From contig NZ_JBDJAW010000017.1 in NCBI RefSeq assembly GCF_039649665.1, positions 106,102 through 170,101 of the forward strand: 64,000 nucleotides of DNA, given 5' to 3'. This document shows, piece after piece, positions 7,273-15,153 of this stretch. Under the pieces are notes generated by a model that saw nothing but the letters and a program-made list of their open reading frames with translations, was not told the origin of the DNA and searched no databases. A program made the position numbers and the translations under genes. The DNA comes from Microbispora sp. ZYX-F-249. Its GTDB lineage: Bacteria; Actinomycetota; Actinomycetes; Streptosporangiales; Streptosporangiaceae. Positions within the stretch are counted from its first letter, which is position 1. Each line of letters opens with the position of its first letter.

Positions 7273-8098
7273 GCATCTCGGCGAGGGTCTCGGCGAACAG
7301 GTCCGGCGCGGCCAGCTCGTCCCGCAGGAACAGGTAGGGCTCGGTGAGCTCCAGCTCGATCAGGACCGGCTCGCCGTCCGGCATCCGCACCAGGTCCACC
7401 CGGGCGTACAGCAGGTTGGGCGGCACCGCGGCCAGGACCCGCTCGGCGAGGGCGAACTGGTCGTCGTCCGGGTCGCGCAGGGTGGCGCGGTTCTCCCGGG
7501 TCTCCGCCACACCCGCGAGCATGGGGTGCCGCCGTACGGCGTGGCTGAACTGCCCGCCGAAGTACAGCAGCGACAGCTCCCCCTCCTGCTCGACGGACGG
7601 GACGTACGGCTGGACCATGACCGTGCGGCCCTCGGCGAGCAGCTTCGCCGCGTGACCGGCGGCGGCGTCCCGGTCCGCGGTGCGGACGGTGTCGCGGGCC
7701 CCCGCCGAGACGGCGGGCTTGACCACGTACTCGTCCCAGCCGGGCAGGTCCGCACCGGGGTCGCCGCCCCGGGTGGGCCAGTGGGTGGGAACGGTGGGCA
7801 CGCCGAGCGTAGGCAGATAGGTCTTGTCGGTGTTCCACTCGATCACCTGTGCCGGGTTGAACAGCCGCGTGACCGACTCCACCCGGTGGGCCCACGCGAC
7901 GAACTCGTCACGACGGTCGATGTAGTCCCATGGGGACCGCACCACCGCCGCGTCGAAGTCCGACCAGTCGACGCGGGGGTCGTGCCAGTTCACCGGCGAG
8001 CCCTCGATGCCGGCGCCGAGCCAGGCGGCGAGGGCGATCTCCCGCTCGTCGTCCAGCTCGGCCGCCGGGTGGTCAGTGGTGACGTAGGCGACCTTCAT
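7262..8098 (-). CDS. ATP-grasp enzyme (RimK / glutathione-synthetase-like ligase)
   Basis: 278 residues with GGGAG upstream of the ATG. An N-terminal pre-ATP-grasp region (VAYVTTD, VVRSPWDYIDR) is followed by EYVVKPAVSAGARDT (ATP-binding Lys and the glycine-poor loop), TVMVQPYVPSVEQEGELSLLYFGG and LYARVDLVRMPDGEPVLIELELTEPYLF, which carries the Mg-binding Glu/Asp set. It would join a carboxylate to an amine using ATP; the substrates are unknown. Confidence 0.82.
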   Translation of the reverse strand: MKVAYVTTDHPAAELDDEREIALAAWLGAGIEGSPVNWHDPRVDWSDFDAAVVRSPWDYIDRRDEFVAWAHRVESVTRLFNPAQVIEWNTDKTYLPTLGVPTVPTHWPTRGGDPGADLPGWDEYVVKPAVSAGARDTVRTADRDAAAGHAAKLLAEGRTVMVQPYVPSVEQEGELSLLYFGGQFSHAVRRHPMLAGVAETRENRATLRDPDDDQFALAERVLAAVPPNLLYARVDLVRMPDGEPVLIELELTEPYLFLRDELAAPDLFAETLAEMLKG

Positions 8099-8144
8099 GA
8101 CGCTCCCATCCGCATGTCATCGGTGACCAATGCTATTGGGCACG

Positions 8145-9632
8145 TCAGGTGAGCCCGGCCAGCACCTCCGCCGCCGCCTGCCCGCAGACCCTGGCGGCGC
8201 CGTGCGTGGCGATGTGGACCGCCCCCAGGTCCGTACGGCCCGGCAGCCCCATCTCGACCACGACGCCGTCCGGCCGGGCGGCCAGCAGGCGCTCCAGCAG
8301 GTCCGTCTGCCAGAGGTGGCGGTGGGCGTCCCGCACGACGACGACGAGGGGCCGGTCGGCCGCCTGGCTCAGCACCGTGCCGGCGACGCCGTTGTGGACG
8401 TCGCCCCGGCGCAGCCGGGCGACCGTGGTGCCGGGCAGGAGCTTGCCGAGCGGCTCCCCCGCGCCCCAGGGCATGCCCTTGTCGATCGCGAGGTTGGTCT
8501 CCGGCGCCAGCTCCACCACGTGCGGGGCGCCGGCCAGCGGCAGCACCCCGTCCCCCCCGCGCAGGGTCACCCGTACGGCCCGGCGGGCGGCGACGAGCCC
8601 GATCTCGTCCTCACGGTCGTCCGGCGCCGGGGCCTGCGCCTGCCAGGCGGTCAGGGCGCGCACCCGCGCGGCGGCGTCGGCGAGCCGCTCCTCCGACAGC
8701 CTGCCCTCGGTCACCGCGTCCGCGACCGCGTCGCGGATGTGCTCGTGGGTCGCCTCGTCGGCGTTCTCCCCGCCCACGCAGACCGCGTCGGCGCCCGCCG
8801 CCACGGCCATCGCGCTCGCGCCGCCCAGGCCGTACCTGCCGGAGACGGCGGCCATCTCGATGCCGTCGGTCACGATCAGGCCCTCGAAGCCCAGCTCCTC
8901 CCGCAGCAGGCCGGTGAGGATGCGGGGGCTGAGCGTGGCCGGCAGCTCCTCGTCGTACGCCGTGACCAGCAGGTGGCCGGTCATGATCGAGCGCACGCCC
9001 TCGGCGATGGCCACCCGGAACGGCCACAGCTCGACCTCGGCCAGCTCCTCCCGGGAGGCCGGGACGCGTGGCACGCCGTGGTGGGAGTCGACCGACGTGT
9101 CGCCGTGCCCCGGGAAGTGCTTGGCGCAGGCCGCCACGCCGGTGGCCTGCAGGCCGCGGATCCAGGCGGCCGTGTGCCGCGCGACGAGCAGCGGGTCGGC
9201 GCCGAACGACCGCAGGCCGATGACCGGGTTGTCCGGGTTGGAGTTGACGTCGGCGGCCGGGGCGAAGTCGATGTTCACCCCCGCGGCCCGCAGGTCGCGG
9301 CCGATGTCGCGGGCCACCCGCTCGGTCAGCTCCACGTCGTCCACGACGCCCAGGGCGTAGTTGCCCGGCCGCGAGCTGCCCGTGCGGGCCTCGAGCCTCG
9401 TCACCTCCCCGGCCTCCTCGTCGATGCCGATCAGGATGTCGGGGTTCTCCGCGCGCAGAGCCGAGGTCAGCGCGGCGAGCTGGGCCGGGGTGTCGACGTT
9501 CCGGGAGAACAGCACCACACCGGCGAGCCCGCCGGCGAGCCGCCGCCGCACCCAGTCGGGGGCGGTGGTCCCGGTGAAGCCGGGCAACAGGACCGTGTCG
9601 GCCAGACGGAGCAGGTCAGGGCTTCGCTTCAT
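8145..9632 (-). CDS. Glycoside hydrolase family 3, beta-N-acetylhexosaminidase-like
   Basis: 495 residues from the ATG of MKRSPDLLRL. Residues ~10-330 form the GH3 barrel with the NagZ-type signature KHFPGHGDTSVDSHHG, whose His/Asp dyad acts as acid/base in this subfamily, and GLIVTDGIEM, whose Asp is the expected nucleophile. A second C-terminal domain (~370-495) resembles the GH3 alpha/beta sandwich of longer actinobacterial enzymes. There is no signal peptide, so it probably acts on imported amino-sugar oligomers or muropeptides. A 19-bp perfect inverted repeat lies 42 bp upstream. Confidence 0.85.
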   Translation of the reverse strand: MKRSPDLLRLADTVLLPGFTGTTAPDWVRRRLAGGLAGVVLFSRNVDTPAQLAALTSALRAENPDILIGIDEEAGEVTRLEARTGSSRPGNYALGVVDDVELTERVARDIGRDLRAAGVNIDFAPAADVNSNPDNPVIGLRSFGADPLLVARHTAAWIRGLQATGVAACAKHFPGHGDTSVDSHHGVPRVPASREELAEVELWPFRVAIAEGVRSIMTGHLLVTAYDEELPATLSPRILTGLLREELGFEGLIVTDGIEMAAVSGRYGLGGASAMAVAAGADAVCVGGENADEATHEHIRDAVADAVTEGRLSEERLADAAARVRALTAWQAQAPAPDDREDEIGLVAARRAVRVTLRGGDGVLPLAGAPHVVELAPETNLAIDKGMPWGAGEPLGKLLPGTTVARLRRGDVHNGVAGTVLSQAADRPLVVVVRDAHRHLWQTDLLERLLAARPDGVVVEMGLPGRTDLGAVHIATHGAARVCGQAAAEVLAGLT

Positions 9633-9673
9633 GCTGCGCCCACAAGGCATCGCTCAGGCATGCCCCGCAATCT

Positions 9674-9692
9674 AATAGGAAAGTTTCCTATT
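9674..9692. promoter_or_regulatory. 19-bp operator upstream of the GH3 gene
   Basis: AATAGGAAAGTTTCCTATT, arms of 9 bp around one base, a perfect inverted repeat. It resembles the operators I recall for ROK-family (NagC/XylR type) repressors in actinobacteria, which fits an amino-sugar gene. Confidence 0.7.
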
Positions 9693-9720
9693 TGCTAGGG
9701 GGGCAGGCCTGGGGATGTGC

Positions 9721-11097
9721 TCACAGATCGATACGGTGGAGCCGGTTCTCCTTCACCTCGAAGCCGGCGACGGTGGTCGCCGGGGCGCCGGGACGGTCCA
9801 CGAAGGCGACGGCCCGGTAGTCCGCGCGGAAGCCCTCCATGTCCGCCGCGCAGGACACGTAACCGTGGCGGCTGTCGAAGAACGCGATGTGCGGGTTGGC
9901 GTCGAGGATCGCGCTCGCGTCGGTGGTGCCGGGCATGCTCGTCACCGACGGCCCGACGAACTCGACCCCGAGTGCGCGCGAGGCCGGGTCCGCCCAGTCG
10001 GCGCGGATGTCGCAGGCGTAGGCGCTGTGCACGTCGCCGCTCAGCACGACCAGCCCGTCGGGGGCGGCGGCGAGCACGCGGGACCGCGAGGCGGGGTAGC
10101 CGTCCCAGGCGTCGGCGCTCACCGGCTCGAGCGGGAACTTCCGCTGGGAGAAGAACACCGCCTGCGCGAGCACCTTCCACCGGGCCGCCGAGCCGCGCAG
10201 CCGGTCGGTCAGCCACTTCTCCTGCTCGGCGCCGAGCATGTCGCGCCCCTCGCGGTACTGCCGCGTGTCGGTCAGCAGGAAGTCGGCCACCCGGCCGTAC
10301 GGGCGCCAGCGGTGGTTCTGCAGGGCGGAGCCGGACGGGCGCACGCGCAGCGGCTGGTGCTCGTAGTAGGCCTTGAACGCGGCGGCCCTGCGCTTGAGGA
10401 AGGCGGCGGGGCTGCCGCCGTCGCCGGGCAGCGCGCCCGCCCAGTTGTCGCGCACCTCGTGGTCGTCGGGGATCGGGACCCACGGCGCGGCGGCGTGGGC
10501 GGCCTGCAGGTCCTTGTCCATCTTGTAGCGGGCGTAGCGGTTGCGGTAGGCGCCGAGCGTCGTGCACTCGGCCGCCGACTCGAGCGGGCGCACCCACCGG
10601 CCCGGCTTGGGGTTCTTCGGCTTGCCGTACTCGTAGATGTAGTCGCCGAGGTGGAGGACGAGGTCGGGGCGCTCCGCGGCCATGTGACCCAGCGCGGTGA
10701 AGTGGCCGTGCTCGTAGCGCTGGCAGGAGACGAAGCAGAACCGGACGGGCGCGGTCGAATCGGGGGCGGGCGCGGTCCTGGTGCGGCCCACCGGGCTGAC
10801 GTGGCCCTCCACGAAGAACCGGTAGAAGTAGTCGGCGGCGGGCCGCAGCCCGGCCACCCGCACGTGCACGCTGTGCGCCCAGTCCGGTTGCGCGGGCGCC
10901 GTGCCGGACTGCACGATCCTCGTGAACGCCTCGTCCTCGGCGAGCTCCCACCGTACGGTCATCGCCCGGTTGGGCATGCCGCCGGGCTGTGTCGGATGCA
11001 GCGGTTCGGGGGCCAGACGGGTCCACAGGATCACGCCGTCGGGTAACGGCTCCCCTGACGCCACCCCCAGGGTGAACGGATAGCCCATTTTCGCCAT
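9721..11097 (-). CDS. PhoD-like phosphatase/phosphodiesterase without signal peptide
   Basis: 458 residues. A fibronectin-like PhoD N-domain (~5-105: FTLGVASGEP, VILWTRLAPEPL) precedes the calcineurin-like core with LHLGDYIYEYG (metal Asp), PDDHEVRDNWAG (metal/phosphate His), VLSGDVHSAYA and FVGPSVTS. PhoD enzymes are normally exported by Tat and release phosphate from phosphodiesters outside the cell. Here the protein starts directly at the mature domain (MAKMGYPFTLG), with no twin-arginine leader and only about 95 bp to the divergent TetR gene. Either a cytoplasmic form or a lost leader is implied. Confidence 0.87.
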   Translation of the reverse strand: MAKMGYPFTLGVASGEPLPDGVILWTRLAPEPLHPTQPGGMPNRAMTVRWELAEDEAFTRIVQSGTAPAQPDWAHSVHVRVAGLRPAADYFYRFFVEGHVSPVGRTRTAPAPDSTAPVRFCFVSCQRYEHGHFTALGHMAAERPDLVLHLGDYIYEYGKPKNPKPGRWVRPLESAAECTTLGAYRNRYARYKMDKDLQAAHAAAPWVPIPDDHEVRDNWAGALPGDGGSPAAFLKRRAAAFKAYYEHQPLRVRPSGSALQNHRWRPYGRVADFLLTDTRQYREGRDMLGAEQEKWLTDRLRGSAARWKVLAQAVFFSQRKFPLEPVSADAWDGYPASRSRVLAAAPDGLVVLSGDVHSAYACDIRADWADPASRALGVEFVGPSVTSMPGTTDASAILDANPHIAFFDSRHGYVSCAADMEGFRADYRAVAFVDRPGAPATTVAGFEVKENRLHRIDL

Positions 11098-11179
11098 GAG
11101 TTCGATCCTGCCCTACGGGCACGGCCGGTGCGGGGAGGTCGGGCGAGGCGAGAGTGTGAACAAGCTCTTGGTCGGCGGC

Positions 11180-11185
11180 CATAAT
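11180..11185 (+). promoter_or_regulatory. Probable -10 element of tetR (leaderless)
   Basis: CATAAT, 7-nt spacer, GTG 11193. The ATG at 11184 lies inside this hexamer and is therefore unlikely to be the start. Confidence 0.45.
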
Positions 11186-11192
11186 GGGAGCC

Positions 11193-11864
11193 GTGAACCA
11201 GCGTAAGGACTCCGGCGGCACGGCCGCGCCGGTCAGGGCGAAGCGGGGGGCGGCCGGTTCGGCGTCCGAACGGCGCGACCACCTCGTCAAGCTCGCCGCC
11301 GAGTTGTTCGCGCGCAAGGGCTTCCAGGCCACCACCGTGCGGGAGATCGCACTGGAGGCCGGCATCCTCTCCGGCAGTCTCTACCACCACTTCGACTCCA
11401 AGGAGACGATCGTCGACGAGGTGCTGCGCACCTTCCTCGAGGATCTGATCGCCCGTTACCGCGCGGCCCTGGACACCCGGACCGACCCGCGCTCGGTCCT
11501 GGCGGAGATGGTCAGGATCGGCTTCGGCACTCTGGAGGACCACCGAGCGGCCATCACGGTCATGCAGAACGACTGGAACTACCTGCGCTCGCTGCCCGGC
11601 GACCGGTTCGACTACCTGGTGCGGGCCGAGGACGAGGTCGAGCGCCTGTGGGTGGAGCAGATCAAGAGCGGCCAGGCCGCCGGGCAGTTCCGCCCCGACG
11701 TCGACCCCAAGCTGACCTACCGGATGATCCGCGACACGATCTGGGTGACCGTGCGCTGGTTCCGCCCGGACGGCAGGCTCGACACCGACGCGCTCGCCGA
11801 CCACTTCGGCAAGCTGCTGTTCGACGGCCTGGCGACCGGCGAACGGGCGAGCCGCCCGTCATGA
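11193..11864 (+). CDS. TetR family regulator (KstR2-like)
   Basis: 223 residues from GTG. After a basic, disordered ~25-residue N-terminus comes a TetR HTH (KLAAELFARKGFQATTVREIALEAG, then SGSLYHHFDSKETIVDE). The C-terminal domain, with MQNDWNYLR and a terminal WFRPDGRLDTD stretch, resembles KstR2-type regulators that sense acyl-CoA thioesters; this is a similarity from memory and not proof of ligand. Its stop overlaps the start of the AlkD-like gene (ATGA), so the two are translationally coupled. Confidence 0.85.
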   Translation: MNQRKDSGGTAAPVRAKRGAAGSASERRDHLVKLAAELFARKGFQATTVREIALEAGILSGSLYHHFDSKETIVDEVLRTFLEDLIARYRAALDTRTDPRSVLAEMVRIGFGTLEDHRAAITVMQNDWNYLRSLPGDRFDYLVRAEDEVERLWVEQIKSGQAAGQFRPDVDPKLTYRMIRDTIWVTVRWFRPDGRLDTDALADHFGKLLFDGLATGERASRPS

Positions 11865-12541
11865 CACTCCTCAAGGCCGTACGGCTCGCGCTGACCGAGG
11901 CCGCCGACCCGGCGCGCGCCGTCTCGATGCGGTCGTACATGAAGTCGGAGATGCCGTTCCTCGGGGTGACGGCCGTGCCCCGCCGGGCCGCGCTGCGCAA
12001 GGTCTTCGCCGAGCACCGGCTGGACAGCGCCCCCGAGTGGCGCAGGGCCGTGCTGGCCCTGTGGCGCGAGGCGGAGTACCGCGAGGAGCGCTACGCCGCC
12101 ATCGAGCTGTCCGCGCACCGCTTCTACCGGCCCTGGCAGACGCTCTACACCATCCCCATGTACGAGGAGATGATCGTCACCGGGGCGTGGTGGGACCTGG
12201 TCGACGACATCGCCGTGCACCGGATCGGCACGCTGCTGCGGCTGTATCCCGAGAGCATGCGCCGCCTGGTGCTGGAGTGGGCGCACGACCCCGACCTGTG
12301 GAAGCGGCGCACGGCCATCCTGTGCCAGAACTCCTTCAAGGAGCGGACCGACGCCCACCTGCTCTACGCCTGCATCGAGCCGAGCCTGTCGGACACCGAC
12401 TTCTTCGCCCGCAAGGCGATCGGCTGGGCGCTGCGGGAGTACGCGAAGACCAACCCGCAGGAGGTGCTCCGCTACGTGAAGCACCAGGGCCTCAGCGGGG
12501 TGAGCCGCCGCGAGGCGCTGCGGAACCTCCCCGGCGCGTAG
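11861..12541 (+). CDS. AlkD-like DNA alkylation repair protein
   Basis: 226 residues, almost all helical, matching the HEAT-like-repeat DNA glycosylases (AlkD/AlkC): YMKSEMPFLGVTAVPRRAALR at the N-terminus, WWDLVDDIAVHRIG in the centre (Trp and Asp in the position of the base-excision residues), WKRRTAILCQNSFK and FFARKAIGWALREYAKTNP. AlkD removes cationic N3- and N7-alkylpurines without base flipping. Coupling to a TetR gene is unusual for this family and suggests inducible expression. Confidence 0.9.
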   Translation: MTLLKAVRLALTEAADPARAVSMRSYMKSEMPFLGVTAVPRRAALRKVFAEHRLDSAPEWRRAVLALWREAEYREERYAAIELSAHRFYRPWQTLYTIPMYEEMIVTGAWWDLVDDIAVHRIGTLLRLYPESMRRLVLEWAHDPDLWKRRTAILCQNSFKERTDAHLLYACIEPSLSDTDFFARKAIGWALREYAKTNPQEVLRYVKHQGLSGVSRREALRNLPGA

Positions 12542-12544
12542 GGG

Positions 12545-13201
12545 TCAGTTCCCGAGGAGCCACCGCGCCGCCCGCCGCAGCAGGGCGCGGCGCACCGGGT
12601 TCTCGTACGAGCGGGTGTCGTGGCCGAGCGCGTCGTACACGACCCTGCCGCCTGCCACGGTTCTCGCCCACAGCAGGGGCTGGTCCCCCGAGTACGCCAG
12701 CGGCTCCACGTCCGGCAGGACGTCGAGGTCGGTGTAGACCTCGTCGGTCACCTCGAAGCCGGTCAGGCCGTCGACGATCGGGTGGCCGCCCGCGAGCCCG
12801 ACCTCCGCCGGGCCGATCGGCGGGTGGTACGACTTGCCCCATCTCCAGGCGCCGCCCACGATCTCGGCCCACTCCGGCCAGTCGTCGAAGCAGAGCGAGG
12901 CGGTGTGCACGGCGAGCAGCCCGCCGCCCCTCGCGAGGTGAGCGAGCAGCGTGCGCCTGACGGAGTCCGGCGTCTCGAAGCGCCACCGGTCGCGCTCCTC
13001 CGCGAAGTCGTCGCCGTCGATCCTCCAGCGGAACGCGTTCACGGTGATCAGGCCGACCGGCGGGGGCTCGGCCAGTGCCCCGGCGATGTCCTCGGTGATC
13101 TCCGACTCGATGCCGATCTCGGCGAGGACGCCCGCGAGGGCGGCCGAGGTGGCCGGGAAGTCGTGGGCCACTCCCCCGGACAGGATGAGGTTGCGCGGCA
13201 T
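12545..13201 (-). CDS. ThuA-like domain protein
   Basis: 218 residues. The flavodoxin/amidotransferase-like ThuA fold is visible: VGLITVNAF, LARGGGLLAVHTASLCFDDWPEW (central helix, His and Asp), YHPPIGPAEVGLAGGHPIVDGL, and GGRVVYDALGHDTRSYENP near the end. ThuA proteins are linked to trehalose and other sugar use without a settled reaction. The gene follows marR with about 10 bp between them, so the two form one operon. Confidence 0.82.
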   Translation of the reverse strand: MPRNLILSGGVAHDFPATSAALAGVLAEIGIESEITEDIAGALAEPPPVGLITVNAFRWRIDGDDFAEERDRWRFETPDSVRRTLLAHLARGGGLLAVHTASLCFDDWPEWAEIVGGAWRWGKSYHPPIGPAEVGLAGGHPIVDGLTGFEVTDEVYTDLDVLPDVEPLAYSGDQPLLWARTVAGGRVVYDALGHDTRSYENPVRRALLRRAARWLLGN

Positions 13202-13211
13202 GACAAGCACC

Positions 13212-13724
13212 TTACGTTCTGGGCTGGGCGCGGTCGCCCAGGGCGAGCAGGACGTCCCTGAGCAGGTCGGCCAGGGCGCGCGCGGCCGGTTCCGGCACGT
13301 CCGCCAGCAGCTCCCGGTGCGCCTCGGTCGTGGCCAGCGACAGCTCCTCGGCTTTCGTCACGCCGAGCGGGGTGAGCCGCACCCACGAGCTGCGCCCGTC
13401 GGCCGGGTCGGGCTCCCGTTCCACCAGCCCGGCGGCGACCAGCCGCTGCAGGATGTTGCTCGTCCCTCCGGTCGTGAGCATCAGGTGGGAGGCGAGCCTG
13501 CTCGGCTTGAGCCGGTAGGGCCGGCCGGCCCGGCGGAGGGTGGCGAGGACGTCGAACTCCGCGTACGTCAGGCCGTGCCGGCCGAGCACCGCCTGGGTGA
13601 CCTCCTCGACGCGGGCCTTGAGCCGGGTGAGGCGCTTGACGATCTCGAGTTGGACGGTGGCCGCCTCCGGCAGTTCGGCCCGCCACCCTTCGATCATCTC
13701 GTCGACCCGGTCCCGCTGTCGCAT
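13212..13724 (-). CDS. MarR family transcriptional regulator
   Basis: 170 residues from ATG 13724. The winged helix spans ~55-125: GLTYAEFDVLATLRRAG, PSRLASHLMLTTGGTSNILQRLVAAGLVER, then the DPADGRSSWVRLTPLG wing. First gene of an operon with the ThuA-like gene, and divergent from the amidohydrolase gene with 74 bp between starts. The spacer holds AAAAGCTTTT and GCTTT/AAAGC repeats that suit a MarR dimer. The start is 7 nt after TAGGCT, so probably leaderless. Confidence 0.9.
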   Translation of the reverse strand: MRQRDRVDEMIEGWRAELPEAATVQLEIVKRLTRLKARVEEVTQAVLGRHGLTYAEFDVLATLRRAGRPYRLKPSRLASHLMLTTGGTSNILQRLVAAGLVEREPDPADGRSSWVRLTPLGVTKAEELSLATTEAHRELLADVPEPAARALADLLRDVLLALGDRAQPRT

Positions 13725-13731
13725 GGAGTTG

Positions 13732-13737
13732 AGCCTA
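13732..13737 (-). promoter_or_regulatory. Probable -10 element of marR (leaderless)
   Basis: TAGGCT on the minus strand, 7 nt before ATG 13724. Confidence 0.45.
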
Positions 13738-13753
13738 GTCCCTCGCTCTGATA

Positions 13754-13779
13754 GCTTTCGCAAAAGCTTTTAGGAAAGC
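13754..13779. promoter_or_regulatory. Candidate MarR operator
   Basis: GCTTT(N3)AAAAGC followed by GCTTTT(N3)AAAGC, sharing the perfect palindrome AAAAGCTTTT (13762-13771). It lies in the divergent promoter region between marR and the amidohydrolase gene. Confidence 0.5.
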
Positions 13780-13798
13780 ATTTTGGATAGGGGTTCCA

Positions 13799-15082
13799 AT
13801 GAGAACGATCATCGTCAACGGCACCGTCGTCGACACCGAGCCGCACCCGCACGTCGTGCCGGACGCGGCCGTCGTCATCGAGGACGGCGTCATCGTCTCG
13901 GTCGGGCCGCGCCCGGACGACGGACCGGAGAACGACCAGATCGTCGACGCGGGCGGCGGCATCGTGCTGCCGGGCTTCGTGGACACGCATCGCCACGTGT
14001 GGCAGAGCGTGCTGCGCGGCATCGCGGCCGACGCGACGCTCGGCGCGTACCTCGACCTGGTCCTCGGCTCCCTCGCCCCGGCGTTCCGCGCCGAGGACGT
14101 GTACGCCGCCAACCTCTGGGGCGCGGCCGAGGCCCTCAACGCCGGCGTCACCACCGTCTACGACTGGTCGCACATCCAGCTCACTCCCGGCCACACGGAC
14201 GCGGCCGTCGAGGCGTTACGCGAGTCCGGCGTACGGGCGGTGTTCGGGTACGCGCACCGGGGGACGGGCGACGCCGACCGCGCCGAGCGGGAGGTGCGGC
14301 GGGTCCGCTCGGCGCTTCTGCCCTCCGACGACGGCCTCGTCACCCCCGCCCTCGCCGCCTGGGGCCCGGTCTACGGCTCGGTGGAGGCCGCGCGGGCCGA
14401 CTGGGCGCTCGCGCGCGATCTCGGTCTGCGGGTCAGCCTGCACGCCACCGGCGAGGGCCCGGTCGAGCGGCTGCACGACGCCGGCCTGCTCGGCCCGGAC
14501 GTGCTGTTCGTGCACTGCAACGGCATCCCGGACGAGTCGCTGAAGCTGATCGCCGGCAGCGGCGGCACGGCCTCGGTGGCCCCGGCGGTGGAGTCGCTGA
14601 TGGGACACGGCCACCCCGAGACCGGGAGACTGCGGTCCTTCGGCATCACGACCGGACTCGGCGTGGACACGGTCACCGACGTCCCCGGCGACATGTTCTC
14701 CGTGATGCGCGCGGCGTTCGCGGCCGGACGCGCCCGCCCCGTGGGGCCCGGTCTCACCGCGGCGGACGTGCTGCGCATGGCCACGGCCGAAGGCGCGGCG
14801 GCGCTGGGCATGGACCACAGGATCGGCTCGCTGCGTCCCGGCAAGCAGGCCGACATCGTGATCCTGGACGCCGGAGCCCCCGGCCTCGCGCCCGTGCACG
14901 ACCCGGTGGCCGCGGTCGTCACGGCGGCCGACACCGCCGCCGTGGACACGGTCCTGGTCGGCGGGCGCGTCGTCAAGCGCGGGGGCCGCCTCGTGGGTGT
15001 GGACGTCGACCGCGCCCGCGACCTCGCCGTACGCGCGGCCCGGCGCGTCACCGCGCACGCGAGGACTACATCCGCAAGGTGA
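13799..15082 (+). CDS. Amidohydrolase (TrzA/AtzA-like, subtype III)
   Basis: 427 residues; AGGGG sits 5 nt before the ATG. Metal ligands of the cytosine-deaminase/TrzA group are all present: GFVDTHRHVWQ (His64, His66), SLHATGEG (His215), LFVHCNG (His239) and GLGVDTVTD (Asp290). The C-terminal composite strand region includes LRPGKQADIVILDA. Such enzymes hydrolytically deaminate or dechlorinate heterocycles and purine-like substrates; the exact one is unknown. Divergent MarR control is likely. Leu140 is a TTA codon. Confidence 0.88.
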   Translation: MRTIIVNGTVVDTEPHPHVVPDAAVVIEDGVIVSVGPRPDDGPENDQIVDAGGGIVLPGFVDTHRHVWQSVLRGIAADATLGAYLDLVLGSLAPAFRAEDVYAANLWGAAEALNAGVTTVYDWSHIQLTPGHTDAAVEALRESGVRAVFGYAHRGTGDADRAEREVRRVRSALLPSDDGLVTPALAAWGPVYGSVEAARADWALARDLGLRVSLHATGEGPVERLHDAGLLGPDVLFVHCNGIPDESLKLIAGSGGTASVAPAVESLMGHGHPETGRLRSFGITTGLGVDTVTDVPGDMFSVMRAAFAAGRARPVGPGLTAADVLRMATAEGAAALGMDHRIGSLRPGKQADIVILDAGAPGLAPVHDPVAAVVTAADTAAVDTVLVGGRVVKRGGRLVGVDVDRARDLAVRAARRVTAHARTTSAR

Positions 15083-15153
15083 CTTTTTTGCTCCGGTGAC
15101 AACCGCCCTTTCGGGTGAGACCTTGAGTCGAAGCTATCCGAGGGGGCGGCGTC

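Noticed and set aside
9721..11192. Frameshifted Tat leader upstream of PhoD
   Set aside because: No twin-arginine plus hydrophobic stretch in any frame of the 95-bp gap or the overlapping start of tetR.
15083..15153. TTTTTT run as a rho-independent terminator of the amidohydrolase
   Set aside because: No stable stem precedes the T-run; it is more likely part of the kinase promoter region.
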